Source: an uncultured Eubacteriales bacterium (GTDB taxonomy: Bacteria > Bacillota > Clostridia > Oscillospirales > Acutalibacteraceae). Taken from it: a stretch of 56,321 nt of DNA. The position numbers and the translations under genes were made by a program. The notes below the pieces were generated by a model. It was not told where the DNA came from. It saw only the letters and a list, made by a program, of their open reading frames with translations, and did no database searches. The stretch is taken from assembly GCA_934486635.1 (NCBI GenBank), contig CAKSPZ010000005.1, positions 1 through 56,321 on the forward strand, written 5' to 3'. This document shows, piece by piece, positions 1 to 8,142 of this stretch (position 1 is the stretch's first letter; each line of letters opens with the position of its first letter).

Positions 1-436
1 CAGTTTTGGCTGCAGATTTTGTAGCTTTCCACGCTGTGTTCATATTGGTAGATACATAATTTGCTGACTTTTTAGCTATATCAGTTAATTCATCTTTGTA
101 CTTATAACTCGTATAAGCGGCTGCGCCAGTTAATGCAGCTACTGCTACAACTTTTGCTGTAGTTTTTGCAAACTTCTTTATCTTAGTATTTCTTTGATCT
201 TTCTTCTTAACACTTTCTAATACTTTGTCCAAGTTTGGTGTTGTATTTTGATTTGAATCATTTCCATCACTTAAATTGACTTCAGAAAATGAAATATCCT
301 CTTTTACTTGAGCATTTTCTGGCAAGCTTTTACCATCATCTGCGAAACATTGTGAAACTCCTACTGATGAAACCAACATGCTTATCGCCAAACCTGTTGA
401 TATTACCTTTTTTTTCATTGAATTTACCTTTTTCAT
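1..436 (-). CDS. secreted protein, N-terminal part (runs off left edge)
   Basis: The first 145 codons of a minus-strand gene are present; the C terminus lies outside the window. The start is chosen because AAGGAG lies at 445-450, 8 nt upstream. The protein begins MKKVNSMKKKVISTGLAIS, a positively charged then hydrophobic signal peptide that probably ends near the sequence SQCFADD. An acidic, Asn/Gln-rich stretch follows, then Lys-rich sequence and a second hydrophobic Ala/Val-rich segment (KVVAVAALTGAAAYTSYKY), then more Lys/Ala-rich helix. The second hydrophobic segment could be a membrane anchor. I do not recognise the family. A TATAAT-like -10 box at 528-533 and a small hairpin at 497-519 precede it. 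Confidence 0.75.
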   Translation of the reverse strand, partial: MKKVNSMKKKVISTGLAISMLVSSVGVSQCFADDGKSLPENAQVKEDISFSEVNLSDGNDSNQNTTPNLDKVLESVKKKDQRNTKIKKFAKTTAKVVAVAALTGAAAYTSYKYKDELTDIAKKSANYVSTNMNTAWKATKSAAKT

Positions 437-861
437 AAAATATTCTCCTTTTTGTTTTTTACATTTTTTAGTTTAAAAAATAAACTTTTATAAAACGATT
501 TTGATGTCGAACCAAAATCATGTTCATATTATACAGCATAAAAATCTCCTTATAATTCCGTAATAGAAAATAAGATTATTTTCTCCTTATCAAACAAACA
601 ATCAATATTTTTATATTTACTATTTGTTTGTTTTGCATTATAGTTACAAGTAACCTTTCTTTCTGACAAGGGTATTTGTGTCATTAATTGTTACACTTTT
701 TTTACACTTTTAATCTGTATACTATGATTTTTGTTGGTATTTATTATTCAAATTTTAAATTCATCAAAATCTTTTTATAATCTATCATGCATTGATATTT
801 ATATTATAAAAATGTATAATAATATAAAAATATAATTATATTCACGAAGGGATAAACTATA
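437..861. other. dyad-rich intergenic region between divergent genes
   Basis: This 425-bp gap separates the leftward secreted protein from rightward murD and holds no convincing gene. It contains several dyads: a 7-bp hairpin at 497-519 in the leader of the leftward gene, a perfect 8-bp hairpin at 555-574 (AGAAAATA/TATTTTCT), a 10-bp inverted repeat AAACAAACAA (592-601) with TTGTTTGTTT (624-633), and GTTAC-AA-GTAAC near 644-655. Their role is unknown; operators or leader structures are possible. Confidence 0.5.
792..820 (+). promoter_or_regulatory. SigA-type promoter of murD
   Basis: TTGATA at 792-797 and TATAAT at 815-820 are separated by 17 nt, 41 nt upstream of the murD start. Confidence 0.6.
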
Positions 862-2247
862 ATGCCTACTAATATTAAAAGATTTTTTAACAACATAAAA
901 AATAAAAAAATTGCATTCTGTGGTATTGGAACTAGTAACTTACCTCTTATAAAATTATTTAGTCAAAAAGGTGCTATAATTACTGCATGTGATTCTAAGC
1001 CTGCATCGCAAATTCCTGATATTATAGAAAATCTTAAACCATTTGTCGTAAACTTTAAGCTTGGTAAAGATTATCTTAAAGACCTCAACGTTGATATCAT
1101 TTTTAGAACCCCTGGATTAAAAATTTCAACTCCTGAGTTAATTGAAGCTAAAAATAAGGGAATAATTGTAACATCCGAAATGGAAGTGTTTTTCGATTTA
1201 TGCCCTTGTAAGATTATTGCAGTTACAGGTAGCGATGGCAAAACTACTACCACTACTATTATTTCTGAATTTTTAAAACAAGAAGGTAAATGTGTTCATA
1301 TTGGTGGAAACATAGGTAAACCTCTTTTGCCTATAATTGAAACTATTAACGAGGATGATATTGCTGTTGTAGAATTATCTAGCTTTCAATTAATTTCTAT
1401 GAGAAAAAGCCCAGATGTTGCTGTTGTTACAAACCTTTCTCCTAATCATTTAGATGTACATAAAGATATGTCTGAATATATTGATGCTAAAAAAAATATA
1501 ATATTACATCAAAATGCTTTTTCTACCGCTATACTTAATATGGATAATGAAATTACTAAAAACTTTTCTAATTTTATTAGAGGCAAAACTTTATTTTTCA
1601 GCAATGGTAAATGTGACAATGGAGTATTTTTATCAGATAACATAATATATTTTGCAAAAAATGGCGTTTTTGAGCCTATATTAAATGTAAATGAAATACG
1701 TATTCCCGGTAAACATAATATTGAAAATTATATGGCCGCTATTTGTGCTGTTATAGATGATGTTTCAATTGATTCTATTCGTTATGTTGCTAAAAACTTT
1801 AACGGAGTTGAACATCGAACAGAGTTTGTTCGTGAAATAAATAATGTAAAATATTATAACGATTCCATTGCTTCTAGTCCAACTCGTACAATCTGTGGAA
1901 CCTTATCTTTGTTTAATCAAAAAATTATCCTAATTGCCGGTGGCTATGACAAAAAAATTCCATTCGATACTTTGGGACCTGCTATAATAGATAAAGTAAA
2001 AGTATTAATACTCATGGGGCAAACATCAAATAAAATCCGTGAGTCTGTTATAAATTCATCTAAATTTGACCCTGAATCACTTAAAATTATTATGGTAAAA
2101 GATATGAATGAGGCTATATGTATGGCTAATAAAAATGCTGTACCAGGAGATATTGTTTCTTTATCCCCTGCTTGTGCCAGCTTTGATCTTTATGACAATT
2201 TTATGCAAAGAGGTTGGCATTTTAAAGAATTAGTAAATAAATTATAA
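862..2247 (+). CDS. murD: UDP-N-acetylmuramoyl-L-alanine--D-glutamate ligase MurD
   Basis: MurD adds D-glutamate to UDP-MurNAc-L-Ala with ATP in the cytoplasmic phase of peptidoglycan synthesis. The 461-residue length is normal for the family. An N-terminal nucleotide-binding fold (KIAFCGIGTSN, about 17-26) is followed by the Mur-ligase P-loop VTGSDGKTTTTT (121-132), then TNLSPNHLDVH (190-200), which carries the conserved His of the central domain. The motif SIASSPTRT and the C-terminal SLSPACASFDLYDNF are typical MurD signatures. The start follows GAAGGGATAAACTATA. The gene is the first in a rightward run; a cloverleaf palindromic element sits directly downstream. D-glutamate would come from murI at 39529, which is elsewhere in the window. 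Confidence 0.96.
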   Translation: MPTNIKRFFNNIKNKKIAFCGIGTSNLPLIKLFSQKGAIITACDSKPASQIPDIIENLKPFVVNFKLGKDYLKDLNVDIIFRTPGLKISTPELIEAKNKGIIVTSEMEVFFDLCPCKIIAVTGSDGKTTTTTIISEFLKQEGKCVHIGGNIGKPLLPIIETINEDDIAVVELSSFQLISMRKSPDVAVVTNLSPNHLDVHKDMSEYIDAKKNIILHQNAFSTAILNMDNEITKNFSNFIRGKTLFFSNGKCDNGVFLSDNIIYFAKNGVFEPILNVNEIRIPGKHNIENYMAAICAVIDDVSIDSIRYVAKNFNGVEHRTEFVREINNVKYYNDSIASSPTRTICGTLSLFNQKIILIAGGYDKKIPFDTLGPAIIDKVKVLILMGQTSNKIRESVINSSKFDPESLKIIMVKDMNEAICMANKNAVPGDIVSLSPACASFDLYDNFMQRGWHFKELVNKL

Positions 2248-2266
2248 AATATTGCTAATCTATTTC

Positions 2267-2377
2267 GGCACCGCACTCAATATTTTTTTAGAATATTGAG
2301 TAAAGAAACATATTAATATGTTTCTTTAATTTGTCCGTTTTAATCTTTTATAAAAGATTAAAACGGACTGCGGTGCC
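2267..2377. repeat. cloverleaf palindromic element A (outer stem plus three hairpins)
   Basis: A 9-bp outer inverted repeat, GGCACCGCA (2267-2275) with TGCGGTGCC (2369-2377), encloses three consecutive self-complementary segments: a 9-bp hairpin CTCAATATT/AATATTGAG (2276-2300), a perfect 28-nt palindrome (2301-2328) and a perfect 36-nt palindrome (2333-2368). Nearly every base is paired, which gives a four-way-junction or cloverleaf fold in single-stranded DNA or RNA. It lies between murD and the M42 genes and has no coding potential. Element B at 27088-27178 has the same layout with different stem sequences. It could be a non-autonomous mobile element or a processed intercistronic RNA; neither is shown. 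Confidence 0.85.
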
Positions 2378-2423
2378 CCTTCTTTTTTACTATAAAATAA
2401 CTATGAAAGGAAACTAAAACAAT

Positions 2424-3449
2424 ATGATAAATGAATTAATATGTAAATTATGCACTGGGTTTAGTGGTTCCGGAAATGAAACTCATATTTCAAATATTAT
2501 AAAAAAAGAACTTTTACAATATACTAATAATGTTTATATTGATAAAAACTATAATGTTATCTGTCAAATTGGTCAAAAAGGCTCTAAAAAACATATTTTG
2601 ATAGATGCACATATCGATCAAATTAGTATGATTGTTACATCAATAGATAACGACGGATTTATAAGCATTGCTCCATGTGGGGGAATAGATTGTCGTGTTC
2701 TTCCTGGTTCAACTGTATATATTCATGGTAAGTCAATTATTACCGGTATAGTTTGCAGTACTCCTCCACATTTATCTTCAAATGACTCTAAATCGTTTGA
2801 AAAAACTGAATCTTTGTTTATCGATACTGGGTTATCCAAGCACGATTTAATGGATATTGTATCTGTGGGAGATTATATATCTTTTTCAACAAATCCTCAA
2901 AAACTTATAGGTACTAAGATAACTGCACCTGCCCTTGATAATAGAGCCGGAACTGCTGCTTTGATAGAATGTATAAAAATATTAAATTCTCAAAAGCTTG
3001 ACTGCTGTGCAACATTTTTATTTAGTACGCAAGAAGAAATAGGCTCTTTAGGTGCTAAAACTGCTGCATTTTCCATAGAACCGACTGAATCTATAACTGT
3101 TGATGTCAGTTTTGCTAACCAGCCGAATGTACCAAATGAAAAATGCGGCACTTTATCACATGGTCCAATGATAGGTATTGCTCCTTCACTTTCACGTAAA
3201 ATATCAAATAAATTAATAAATTTAGCTAAGGAAAACAATATTCCTTATCAACTTGAAATAATGAATTCATCTACCGGTACCACCGCCGATGTTATTACTA
3301 CTTCAAAAAATGGCATTCCAGGTGGAATTTTATCAATTCCTTTACGTTATATGCATACTCCTGTTGAAGTAATAGATACTGTTGACATAAAATATACTGC
3401 AAAACTTTTAGCCAACTATATTTTAAAAGGAGATGCTAATAATGAATAA
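2424..3449 (+). CDS. M42 family metallopeptidase (first of tandem pair)
   Basis: The protein belongs to the M42 glutamyl/deblocking aminopeptidase family of dinuclear metal enzymes that trim N-terminal residues from peptides in the cytoplasm, usually as tetrahedral dodecamers. The expected ligands are visible: HID (H63, D65), DNRAG (bridging D172), EE (E204 as catalytic base, E205 as ligand), D227 in VDVSF, and H311 in RYMHTP. The usual HMDE signature reads HIDQ here, so an otherwise common Glu is Gln. At 341 residues the length is normal. The RBS is GAAAGGAAACT upstream of the ATG. The next gene is a second, divergent M42 copy starting inside this gene's last codons, so a hetero-oligomer is plausible. 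Confidence 0.9.
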   Translation: MINELICKLCTGFSGSGNETHISNIIKKELLQYTNNVYIDKNYNVICQIGQKGSKKHILIDAHIDQISMIVTSIDNDGFISIAPCGGIDCRVLPGSTVYIHGKSIITGIVCSTPPHLSSNDSKSFEKTESLFIDTGLSKHDLMDIVSVGDYISFSTNPQKLIGTKITAPALDNRAGTAALIECIKILNSQKLDCCATFLFSTQEEIGSLGAKTAAFSIEPTESITVDVSFANQPNVPNEKCGTLSHGPMIGIAPSLSRKISNKLINLAKENNIPYQLEIMNSSTGTTADVITTSKNGIPGGILSIPLRYMHTPVEVIDTVDIKYTAKLLANYILKGDANNE

Positions 3450-4467
3450 TTTAGATCTATTAAAAACACTATGTAATGCTTATGGCATTTCCGGAAATGA
3501 AACTATGATATCAGATATTATATTCTCTGAAATTTCTCAATTTGTAGATAATATAAAAATCGATAATCTTGGAAATATCATTGCATTTAAAAAAGGAAAA
3601 AATAAACCTGCAAAAAAACTTATGATATCTGCACATATGGATGAAGTTGGATTTATTATAACTTATATAACAGAAGATGGCTTGTTAAAGTTTAATACTG
3701 TAGGTGGAATAGACATAAAAACTATTTGTGGAAAAGCTGTGGTTATCGGTGAAAATAATATTCCTGGAGTTATTGGGTTAAAACCGATTCATCTTTTATC
3801 TCAAGATGAACGTCAAAAGAAAGTTTCATTAGACGAATTATATATAGATATTGGAGCTACTAATAAAGAAGAAGCTTTACAGTATGTTTCATTAGGAGAT
3901 AGTGTGTGTTTTACTTCTAATTATACATTAGAAAATAATATGGTAAAGTCAAAAGCAATTGATGATAGAATTGGTTGTTTTATTTTAATTAACTTAATAA
4001 AAAATGACCTTCCTTTCGATATGTATTTCTCTTTTGTTGTACAAGAAGAAATAGGACTTCGTGGTGCAAAAGTTGCTGCTTTTGATGTTAATCCTAATGC
4101 TGCCATTGTAGTAGAAGCTACAACTGCTGCAGATGTCAAAAATACTCCTGCTGAAAAGCAAGTATGCAAACTAGGTCAAGGTGCAGTTATATCTTTTATG
4201 GACAAAAGTACTATTTATAATCGTGAATACTATAATTTAGCTCTACAATGCGCTTCAAAAAATAATATAAAAGTACAAATAAAATCTGCTGTTTCTGGCG
4301 GTAATGATGCTGGCGCAATTCATACTTCTCGCAATGGCGTCAAAACTATTGCTATATCTTTACCATGTAGGTATCTTCATACGTCCTGTGGTATGATATG
4401 TGTGGATGATATATTTGAAACTCAAAAATTGATACAAAATTTAGCAAAAGAAATTTGTGGTAATTAA
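3442..4467 (+). CDS. M42 family metallopeptidase (second of tandem pair)
   Basis: This is a second M42 aminopeptidase of 341 residues. I place the start at the ATG at 3442 (MNNLDLLKTL) because AAAGGAG ends directly before an in-frame ATG at 3433 and is correctly spaced only for 3442. The gene overlaps the stop of the preceding M42 gene by 8 nt, so translation is probably coupled. Metal-site motifs are HMDEVGF (H65, D67), DDRIG (about 174), QEEIGLRGA (E202, E203) and RYLHTS near the C terminus. The two copies are clearly diverged rather than a recent duplication. Expected role is peptide turnover in the cytosol. Confidence 0.9.
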   Translation: MNNLDLLKTLCNAYGISGNETMISDIIFSEISQFVDNIKIDNLGNIIAFKKGKNKPAKKLMISAHMDEVGFIITYITEDGLLKFNTVGGIDIKTICGKAVVIGENNIPGVIGLKPIHLLSQDERQKKVSLDELYIDIGATNKEEALQYVSLGDSVCFTSNYTLENNMVKSKAIDDRIGCFILINLIKNDLPFDMYFSFVVQEEIGLRGAKVAAFDVNPNAAIVVEATTAADVKNTPAEKQVCKLGQGAVISFMDKSTIYNREYYNLALQCASKNNIKVQIKSAVSGGNDAGAIHTSRNGVKTIAISLPCRYLHTSCGMICVDDIFETQKLIQNLAKEICGN

Positions 4468-4493
4468 CTATTAAAGGAGATTTGAAAGTCTTG

Positions 4494-5741
4494 ATGTTCA
4501 ATATAAGTGAAAAAATAAAAAATTTATCCGAAAAAACTATGGAAATTTGTTCTGATGAATTTAAAAAGATAGATAAAATGACTGAATATAATCAGCAAAA
4601 AGTACTAAAAGCTTTTATAGACAACGGTGTCAGCGAAAGCCATTTCTCAGGATCTACCGGTTATGGATACGGTGACCGCGGTCGTGATACTCTTGACAAA
4701 GTCTATGCTCAAATATTTAATGCTCAAGATGCTTTAGTCCGTCATAATTTTGTGTGTGGTACTCATGCTTTAACTGTTGCACTTTTTGGAGTTTTGCGCC
4801 CCGGTGACACTATTTTAAGTGTAACTGGAACTCCTTATGATACACTTCAAGGTGTAATTGGTATAAATAAAAACTGTTCCGGCTCATTAAAAGAGTTTGG
4901 CATTAATTATAAAGAAATACCTTTGAATGACAACGGTTTACTTGACTTTAAAAATATAGAAAAAAATATTACCTCGGAAATAAAAATGGTTTATTTGCAA
5001 AGATCTCGTGGATATAATTTAAGGCCTTCCTTATTTGTAAGTGAAATAAAAAAAGTAGCTGAAATTGCTAAACGAAAAGCTCCTAATTGCATTGTTATGT
5101 TAGATAACTGTTATGGTGAATTCGTTGGTTATGATGAACCTTTGGCAAATGGAGTTGATCTTATGGCCGGTTCATTAATAAAAAATCCCGGCGGAGGTAT
5201 TGCCCCAACCGGTGGATACATAGCTGGACGTGAAGATTTAGTTGAAATGTGTTCTTATCGTTTAACCACACCTGGCACCGGCAGAGAAGTCGGCGCTACT
5301 CTTGGAACTAGCAGAGAACTTTTTATGGGTGCATTTAATGCTCCCCATGTGACCGGTGAAGCATTAAAAACAGCTATATTCACCTCCGCTTTATTTGAAA
5401 ATTTAGGATATGAGGTGGCTCCTCGCTATTGTGACCCTCGTACCGATATAATACAAGTATTAAAATTAGGTAACCCGGAAGACTTAATTTTATTCTGTCA
5501 GGGAATTCAAAGTGGTGCTCCTGTTGATTCCTTTGTTAAGCCCGAACCTTGGGATATGCCTGGATATGACAATAAAGTTATAATGGCTGCCGGTGCCTTT
5601 ACTTTAGGTGCCTCAATAGAACTTTCTGCTGATGCTCCATTGCGTGAGCCTTATGCTGTATTTATGCAAGGTGCCCTTAATTTTCACAGTGGTAAATTAG
5701 GAGTAATGTTAGCGGCAGATAAAATTATAAATAAAAAATAG
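4494..5741 (+). CDS. PLP-dependent methionine gamma-lyase family (aluminium-resistance type) protein
   Basis: This is a fold-type I PLP enzyme of the methionine gamma-lyase/'aluminium resistance protein' family (Pfam Met_gamma_lyase), widespread in Firmicutes and of uncertain physiological substrate. Family features are the GSTGYGYGDRGRD segment (about 53-65), FVCGTHAL (87-93), LDNCYGEF with the cofactor-binding Asp (about 204), and SLIKNPGGGIAPTGGY with the probable Schiff-base Lys at about 230. AGGAG at 4475-4479 is too close to an upstream in-frame TTG (4482); I chose the ATG at 4494 (MFNISEKIKN), with TTG 4491 as an alternative. It sits between the M42 pair and a CPBP protease on one strand. 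Substrate specificity cannot be read from sequence alone. Confidence 0.88.
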   Translation: MFNISEKIKNLSEKTMEICSDEFKKIDKMTEYNQQKVLKAFIDNGVSESHFSGSTGYGYGDRGRDTLDKVYAQIFNAQDALVRHNFVCGTHALTVALFGVLRPGDTILSVTGTPYDTLQGVIGINKNCSGSLKEFGINYKEIPLNDNGLLDFKNIEKNITSEIKMVYLQRSRGYNLRPSLFVSEIKKVAEIAKRKAPNCIVMLDNCYGEFVGYDEPLANGVDLMAGSLIKNPGGGIAPTGGYIAGREDLVEMCSYRLTTPGTGREVGATLGTSRELFMGAFNAPHVTGEALKTAIFTSALFENLGYEVAPRYCDPRTDIIQVLKLGNPEDLILFCQGIQSGAPVDSFVKPEPWDMPGYDNKVIMAAGAFTLGASIELSADAPLREPYAVFMQGALNFHSGKLGVMLAADKIINKK

Positions 5742-5757
5742 AAAGGTAACCTTAAAA

Positions 5758-6666
5758 ATGGATAATAATCGTAAAATAAAAGAAAAAAAAGCACTCCGAT
5801 CTATTTCAAATAAAATCGGGTTTGCTTATTGCCTAACTATAATTTCTTATGTATTAATTACATTATTAATTTCTGTAGATAAAACTAAAGATAGCTTGCT
5901 TTTACTAATTCAATTCATATGCTTTTTTTTAATCTTTTTTCTTTTAATAAAATTATGCCCCACTGATTCTAAATATATAACTTTATTTAAAAAGCCTAAA
6001 AAGCATTTTTTCCCTTATATTATAATAGGATTTCCATTATGTTTATTAGCTGGATTTATCACTAATATCGTTTCTGAATTTCTTAAAAATAATCATGTAT
6101 ATTCGCTTCAACCTGATAACTTGAGTCAACCTAATTTATTATTTTTTACAGTTATCGTCGCTCCTATTGTAGAAGAATTCGTTTGTCGCGGTGTAATTTT
6201 AGGATTATTAAGAAAATATGGGGATAAATTTGCTATATTCATTTCAGCTATATTGTTTGGATTAATACATGCAAATATCGAACAATTTATTTATGCTTTT
6301 TTAATCGGATTATATTTTGGATTTGTATTAATAAAAACTAAATCATTATGGACCACCATATTATTACATTCATTTTTAAACGCTTTTTCTACTTTTAGTT
6401 CATTATTTAAAGATCTTTTTCAAAATAACTTATTTGTAATTTTATTCAATGCTTTTCAATTAATTATTATTTTATTGGCAATTTATTTGTTTTTTCATTA
6501 CAGAAAAATTGATTCTAGTTACTTTTCTCTTACATCATTATCTTATAATAAAACATCTTTAAAACTATCTGAACGGTTAATTGCATTTATTTTCACTCCC
6601 GGTATGTTATTAATGTTAGCTTACATTGTTTTCAGCTTTATTAGTTTGGGGCGAATTGAAAGTTGA
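5758..6666 (+). CDS. CPBP family intramembrane glutamic endopeptidase
   Basis: A 302-residue multi-pass membrane protein with all three CPBP (CAAX protease and bacteriocin-processing) motifs: EEFVCR in VAPIVEEFVCRGV, FGLIH, and HSFLN. These carry the catalytic Glu and His residues that sit inside the bilayer. Hydrophobic segments are present at the N terminus, around the catalytic core and near the C terminus, where two further helices extend it. Family members mature prenylated proteins or peptides, or provide immunity to bacteriocins; which applies here is unknown. The start follows GAAAGGTAACC. The stop overlaps an alternative TTG start of tadA. Confidence 0.88.
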   Translation: MDNNRKIKEKKALRSISNKIGFAYCLTIISYVLITLLISVDKTKDSLLLLIQFICFFLIFFLLIKLCPTDSKYITLFKKPKKHFFPYIIIGFPLCLLAGFITNIVSEFLKNNHVYSLQPDNLSQPNLLFFTVIVAPIVEEFVCRGVILGLLRKYGDKFAIFISAILFGLIHANIEQFIYAFLIGLYFGFVLIKTKSLWTTILLHSFLNAFSTFSSLFKDLFQNNLFVILFNAFQLIIILLAIYLFFHYRKIDSSYFSLTSLSYNKTSLKLSERLIAFIFTPGMLLMLAYIVFSFISLGRIES

Positions 6667-6671
6667 CTTCA

Positions 6672-7118
6672 ATGGATAACTACTTTATGAATGAAGCTTT
6701 AAAACTTGCTATGATATCATACTGCGAAGGTGAAGTTCCCGTTGGTGCTGTCATTGTAAAAAATAATAATATAATCGCTACTGGACGTAATAGGCGAGAA
6801 CTCGGTAAAAATGCCCTTTATCATGCTGAAATAGAAGCTATCGACAATGCATGCAAGGTTCTTGGCGGGTGGCGTTTATGGGACTGCGAACTATTTGTAA
6901 CCCTTGAACCTTGCCCCATGTGTATCGGTGCTATTATTAACTCTAGAATAAAACGTGTAATTTTTGGAACTTCTGACTTAAAATCAGGTTCTTGTGGTTC
7001 TGTAATAAATATATTGGACTATAAATATAATCATATTCCAGCATTAACTAGTGGCATATTAAAAGATGAATCTTCTCAGATACTTACTTCCTTTTTTAAA
7101 AAACTGCGTAATAAATAA
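6672..7118 (+). CDS. tadA: tRNA-specific adenosine deaminase TadA
   Basis: TadA converts A34 of tRNA-Arg(ACG) to inosine, which allows decoding of CGN codons. The cytidine/deoxycytidylate deaminase zinc site is intact: HAEIEA (His ligand plus proton-shuttle Glu) and PCPMCIGAI (two Cys ligands). I chose the ATG at 6672 (MDNYFMNEALKLA), which gives 148 residues; a TTG at 6663 that overlaps the CPBP stop is the alternative and adds three residues. The stop codon lies inside the stem of a strong terminator, which closes the murD-to-tadA block. Confidence 0.92.
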   Translation: MDNYFMNEALKLAMISYCEGEVPVGAVIVKNNNIIATGRNRRELGKNALYHAEIEAIDNACKVLGGWRLWDCELFVTLEPCPMCIGAIINSRIKRVIFGTSDLKSGSCGSVINILDYKYNHIPALTSGILKDESSQILTSFFKKLRNK

Positions 7119-7153
7119 AGTCTCCGTTAACTCTGAGACTTTATTTATTTTTT
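7111..7153 (+). terminator. Rho-independent terminator after tadA
   Basis: A perfect 14-bp stem (7111-7124 with 7135-7148) around CGTTAACTCT is followed by a T-run. It overlaps the last codons of tadA. Confidence 0.85.
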
Positions 7154-7190
7154 GTATTACTTTTTACAATAATAATTATAAAATAAAAAT

Positions 7191-7613
7191 TTATTGTTTT
7201 ATTGACCTAAATTTACTCGTTTTTATAGTATGCTTACAATTTACTAAATAATCTATAAATATTCCTACAAAGCCCCACAAAAAAGAATATATTAAACATA
7301 TTTGTCCATATATATTAAATGGCATATTAGAATAATTCCAAACTTTTTGTTTCAATATTATATTAAATATAAATCCAACAAAAAACTCTATAAATGTAAT
7401 TACTATACTTGCTATTATATATTTTTTTAAATAACTTATTTCTCTATGTTTTTTATAAATTTTATATAAAATTAAAAAACACAAACCTCCAGTAAAAAAC
7501 ATTGAATAGTGTGAATAGCCTCTCCACATCATTTCAATAAAAACATAACATATGCCACTAAAGTTAAAAATAGTAAAATCCTTTATTTTAATTTTATTCA
7601 CGTAACTGCACAT
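7191..7613 (-). CDS. small multi-pass membrane protein, putative ABC-transporter type IV (PF06541-like)
   Basis: A 140-residue protein with about four hydrophobic segments. The stretch around FIEFFVGFIFN followed by KQKVWNYSNMPFNIYGQIC and an FLWGF segment matches the pattern I know from the Firmicutes 'putative ABC-transporter type IV' membrane family (Trp-x-Tyr-Ser ... Pro-Phe-Asn ... Gly-x-Ile-Cys). The protein is shorter than many members. No transporter partner is adjacent, and the biochemical role of the family is not established. It reads leftward, convergent with tadA. Confidence 0.65.
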   Translation of the reverse strand: MCSYVNKIKIKDFTIFNFSGICYVFIEMMWRGYSHYSMFFTGGLCFLILYKIYKKHREISYLKKYIIASIVITFIEFFVGFIFNIILKQKVWNYSNMPFNIYGQICLIYSFLWGFVGIFIDYLVNCKHTIKTSKFRSIKQ

Positions 7614-7716
7614 CTTTTCTCTTAAATCTTTTAAGTTCCCTTATATTATAAACGATAAAAATTATTTTTATAAGTTTATTATAAAAAACAAACTTAAAAT
7701 ATTATACTTGGTCGTT

Positions 7717-7750
7717 AAAAAAAAAAGCATCCTTTATGAAAGGATGCTTT
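7717..7750 (-). terminator. terminator of the tRNA cluster (after last tRNA-Lys)
   Basis: A 12-bp stem AAAGCATCCTTT (7724-7735) with AAAGGATGCTTT (7739-7750) and a 3-nt loop. Read leftward it ends in a T-run. Confidence 0.85.
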
Positions 7751-7751
7751 T

Positions 7752-7827
7752 TGGTGAGCCATCGGGGATTCGAACCCCGGACACCTTGATTAAAAGTCAA
7801 GTGCTCTGCCAACTGAGCTAATGGCTC
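7752..7827 (-). tRNA. tRNA-Lys (UUU), copy 2
   Basis: A 76-nt cloverleaf with encoded CCA. Acceptor stem is GAGCCAT/ATGGCTC, D arm TAGCTCAGTTGGCAGAGCA, anticodon loop CTTTTAA (anticodon TTT), T arm CCGGGGTTCGAATCCCCG. It is identical over the full 76 nt to the copy at 7883-7958. It lies downstream of a terminator-like hairpin, so its expression depends on read-through. Confidence 0.97.
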
Positions 7828-7848
7828 GTATTAAATTTTACCCTCACA

Positions 7849-7882
7849 AAATAAAAAGCAACCTTTACTTAGGTAGCTTTTT
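7849..7882 (-). terminator. terminator-like hairpin between the two tRNA-Lys genes
   Basis: The stem AAAAAGC/GCTTTTT (7853-7859 with 7876-7882) plus inner ACCT/AGGT with one mismatch ends in T-rich sequence when read leftward. It resembles the hairpin after the last tRNA-Lys in position and form, which suggests that the tRNA-Lys plus terminator unit was duplicated. Confidence 0.6.
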
Positions 7883-7958
7883 TGGTGAGCCATCGGGGAT
7901 TCGAACCCCGGACACCTTGATTAAAAGTCAAGTGCTCTGCCAACTGAGCTAATGGCTC
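7883..7958 (-). tRNA. tRNA-Lys (UUU), copy 1
   Basis: A 76-nt cloverleaf with encoded CCA and anticodon TTT, identical in all 76 positions to the copy at 7752-7827. It follows tRNA-Gln in the same leftward cluster. Confidence 0.97.
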
Positions 7959-7971
7959 GTACTAAATTAAA

Positions 7972-8046
7972 TGGCTGGGATGGCTGGATTCGAACCAGCG
8001 AGTGACGGAGTCAAAGTCCGTTGCCTTACCGCTTGGCTACACCCCA
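7972..8046 (-). tRNA. tRNA-Gln (UUG)
   Basis: A 75-nt cloverleaf with encoded CCA; it begins TGGGGTGTAGCCAAGC, has anticodon loop CTTTGAC (TTG) and T arm GCTGGTTCGAATCCAGC. The 5' U typical of glutamine tRNAs is present. Confidence 0.97.
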
Positions 8047-8059
8047 TTATTCATTTTGG

Positions 8060-8136
8060 TGGGGTGGATAGTCGGATTCGAACCGACGGTCTCCAGTGCC
8101 ACAAACTGGCGCTTTAACCAACTAAGCTATACCCAC
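8060..8136 (-). tRNA. tRNA-His (GUG)
   Basis: A 77-nt cloverleaf with encoded CCA and anticodon GTG in the loop TTGTGGC. A G precedes position 1 (at 8137) opposite C73, matching the extra G-1 of histidine tRNAs. Confidence 0.97.
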
Positions 8137-8142
8137 CATATC

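Noticed and set aside
2267..2377. Element A as a simple tandem set of transcription terminators
   Set aside because: The hairpins are not followed by T-runs in the expected place, and the outer GC-rich stem encloses all three, which terminators do not require.
7066..7251. 61-codon frame overlapping the end of tadA
   Set aside because: It runs through the tadA terminator, lacks an RBS and has no recognisable sequence.
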